6,392 nucleotides of DNA from Thermodesulfobacteriota bacterium (GTDB lineage: Bacteria > Desulfobacterota_D > UBA1144 > Nemesobacterales > UBA2774), in contig JBCCIH010000146.1 in NCBI GenBank assembly GCA_039028315.1, forward strand, positions 1-6,392, given 5' to 3'. This document shows positions 4,615 through 6,392 of the stretch, piece after piece (the first letter of the stretch is position 1; every line of letters starts with the position of its first letter). The position numbers and the translations under genes are program-made. The notes under the pieces were generated by a model, which was not told where the DNA came from, made no database searches, and saw only the letters and a program-made list of their open reading frames with translations.

Positions 4615-6392
4615 TTAATTAGAACCGTTAGTTTTTTTATTGTTATTATTGGTTTGCCTTCCGAACTTTCTATAGTCTTCAGCAAACTCTCTTAGCTTCT
4701 TATCAACCAGGTAATTCACAGTGCCGGTTTTGAATTTGCCTGTACTTCCCCTTTTTCCAGCCTCTTTTCCGGTTAATAGCTCAACAGCCTGATCGACAGT
4801 TTCAACTGGGTATATATGAAACTCTTTCTTTTTAATAGCGCTGACCACTTCTCTGTTCAGCATAAGGTTCTTAACATTTTGATGAGGAATTATAACTCCC
4901 TGCTCACCAGTAAATCCTTTTGCTTTGCAAACTTGATAAAATCCCTCTACTTTCTCGTTAACGCCTCCAATAGGTTGTATCTGACCTTTTTGGTTAACAG
5001 AACCTGTTATAGCAAAGCTTTGCTTAATTGGAATATCCGAGAGGCTTGACAACAAAACTACAAGCTCAGCGGTTGACGCGCTGTCACCGTCAACCATTTC
5101 ATAGCTCTGCTCAAACCCGATGCTTGCAGACAAACTAAGGGGTTTGTTTTGTGCATACTGTGTTCCGATATAACCGCTTAAAATAAGTACGCCTTTGTCA
5201 TGAATATTTCCGCTTAATTTTGCCCTTCGATCGATGTTGATAAGTCCTTCAGTGCCCATGTAAGTCTCGCACGTAATTCGAGAGGGCTTTCCAAACGCAT
5301 AGTCCCCCATGTTATAGACTGCAAGACCATTTATTTGTCCAACCACAAGACCTTGAGTATCCACCATAATACTTCCCTTGGCGATCATCTCTTGGATCTT
5401 GTCCTCAACCATGCTCGATCTATATATTTTCTCATCAATAGCGCGCTCAACATGAGCTCTTTTTATGGCTTTACTGTTATTATCAACTTTTGCCCAATAA
5501 CTGGCCTCTGTTAGGATTTTGCTTATAGACCCAAGCTGCACTGAGAGCTTGTTCTGGTCTCCTGCAATTCTAGAGGAATATTCAATAACAGTTTCAACTC
5601 CGCCTCTGTCAAATCTGTTAAGCCCTTCACGGTCACATACTGACTTTATAAAACATGCATACTGTGAGAGAACTTCGTCATCCCTATCTACTATGTAGTC
5701 AAAATCAGCTTTGGCTTTAAAAAGTTTTCTAAAATCTTCGTCATATGCGTAGAGCATCTGATAGAGCTGTGAGCTTCCTGCAATAATAACTTTTATATCT
5801 AACTTCACAGGCTCAGGGCGTATGCCTACAGTGCTTGAGAAACCATACTGCTCGTAGACGTCTTCAATTCTTAGCTCTTCATTTTCTAGCGCCTTTTTAA
5901 GAGAGTCCCAAACAAAGGGATACTTAAACAGATCAAGCGCATCTAATACGATATAGCCTCCGCTTGCTTTTGCGATTGAGCCCGCTCTTATCATTGTAAA
6001 GTCTGTAACCAAAGCTCCAAACCGGGCCTCTTTTTCGATGCTGCCGAACAAGTTGGAATATGTCGGATGAGTTTCTGATATAACCGGGGCGCCATTGGTA
6101 TTGGAGTTGTCTATAAACACATTCACTTTATATTCAGTAAACGAGGGCTCTTGCTGGGGCATTCTATAGGGCATAGGCGCTGCAATAGGAGATCCTGTAG
6201 GTGCACCTTTTGCAGGCAGGAAATGATCTATATTCTCTAATATATGCTTTTGAAGCTGATCAAAATAATCAATTACATCAGGGAATCCTTTATATTTCTC
6301 TCTGATTATATCTATTAGATCACGTACTGAAAAAAGAGCTACCTTTTTTTCAAGCTCCTTTACTTTTTCAGTAGCCTCTCTCTCTAGCTTTC
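4615..6392 (-). CDS. Lon-related ATP-dependent protease (AAA_32/Lon-C family), N-terminus beyond the window
   Basis: The minus-strand frame is open to the window edge, giving 591 visible C-terminal residues; the internal Met at 6174 is not the start. The first ~60 visible residues are helical and end in 'ENIDHFLP', as in this family. An AAA+ part follows with 'YSNLFGSIEKEA' and a Walker B-like 'GGYIVLDALDL' (about residues 144-154). The Walker A motif should lie upstream, outside the window. A sensor-1 strand 'IKVIIAGSS' and a helical lid (about 237-324) come next. The Lon proteolytic domain (about 327-542) has the catalytic Ser in 'GDSAS' (codon at 5080-5082) and the catalytic Lys in 'GGVNEKVEGF' (codon at 4951-4953), so the Ser-Lys dyad is intact. 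The type is the Lon-related protease seen as YcbZ in E. coli, not classical LonA (it lacks the LonA 'PKDGPSAG' form). It is probably a cytoplasmic ATP-dependent protease; its substrates are unknown. The tail is basic and Asn-rich. Confidence 0.92.
   Translation of the reverse strand, partial: KLEREATEKVKELEKKVALFSVRDLIDIIREKYKGFPDVIDYFDQLQKHILENIDHFLPAKGAPTGSPIAAPMPYRMPQQEPSFTEYKVNVFIDNSNTNGAPVISETHPTYSNLFGSIEKEARFGALVTDFTMIRAGSIAKASGGYIVLDALDLFKYPFVWDSLKKALENEELRIEDVYEQYGFSSTVGIRPEPVKLDIKVIIAGSSQLYQMLYAYDEDFRKLFKAKADFDYIVDRDDEVLSQYACFIKSVCDREGLNRFDRGGVETVIEYSSRIAGDQNKLSVQLGSISKILTEASYWAKVDNNSKAIKRAHVERAIDEKIYRSSMVEDKIQEMIAKGSIMVDTQGLVVGQINGLAVYNMGDYAFGKPSRITCETYMGTEGLINIDRRAKLSGNIHDKGVLILSGYIGTQYAQNKPLSLSASIGFEQSYEMVDGDSASTAELVVLLSSLSDIPIKQSFAITGSVNQKGQIQPIGGVNEKVEGFYQVCKAKGFTGEQGVIIPHQNVKNLMLNREVVSAIKKKEFHIYPVETVDQAVELLTGKEAGKRGSTGKFKTGTVNYLVDKKLREFAEDYRKFGRQTNNNNKKTNGSN

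Noticed and set aside
4816..5049. Plus-strand open frame inside the Lon-like gene
   Set aside because: It is antisense to the catalytic region of the protease and encodes no recognisable domain.

Overview
The window looks like an ordinary chromosomal stretch of an AT-rich (roughly 40% G+C by eye) Gram-negative bacterium. The AsmA-type protein implies an outer membrane. Aat and MscL are common in Proteobacteria and related phyla such as Desulfobacterota-like lineages. The lineage cannot be fixed from sequence alone. I see no tRNA, rRNA, CRISPR array, insertion sequence, integrase or phage gene.

Layout: bases 1-1515 (+) are the C-terminal part of an AsmA-like envelope protein whose start lies left of the window. 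It converges, with a 23-base gap, on mscL (-), a mechanosensitive channel with a good sigma70-type promoter in the following intergenic region. Divergent from mscL is a likely two-gene unit (+): a SelW/SelT-type thioredoxin-fold protein (CxxC) and then aat, the leucyl/phenylalanyl-tRNA-protein transferase. A strong extended -10 promoter overlaps the end of aat and drives a single gene for a small HxGH-type nucleotidyltransferase, which has a leader of about 105 bases and its own terminator hairpin. A stand-alone class I glutamine amidotransferase (+) follows. It converges on a large Lon-related AAA+ protease (-) whose N-terminus runs off the right edge.

The genes do not form one pathway. Two touch protein turnover (aat makes N-end-rule degradation signals; the Lon-like protein degrades proteins), and two act in the envelope (AsmA-like, MscL). 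The least understood genes are the nucleotidyltransferase, which resembles archaeal NMN adenylyltransferases but lacks part of that fold, and the amidotransferase without a synthetase partner. I did not find evidence for a clearly new multi-gene system; the nucleotidyltransferase unit with its leader is the best candidate for a second look.
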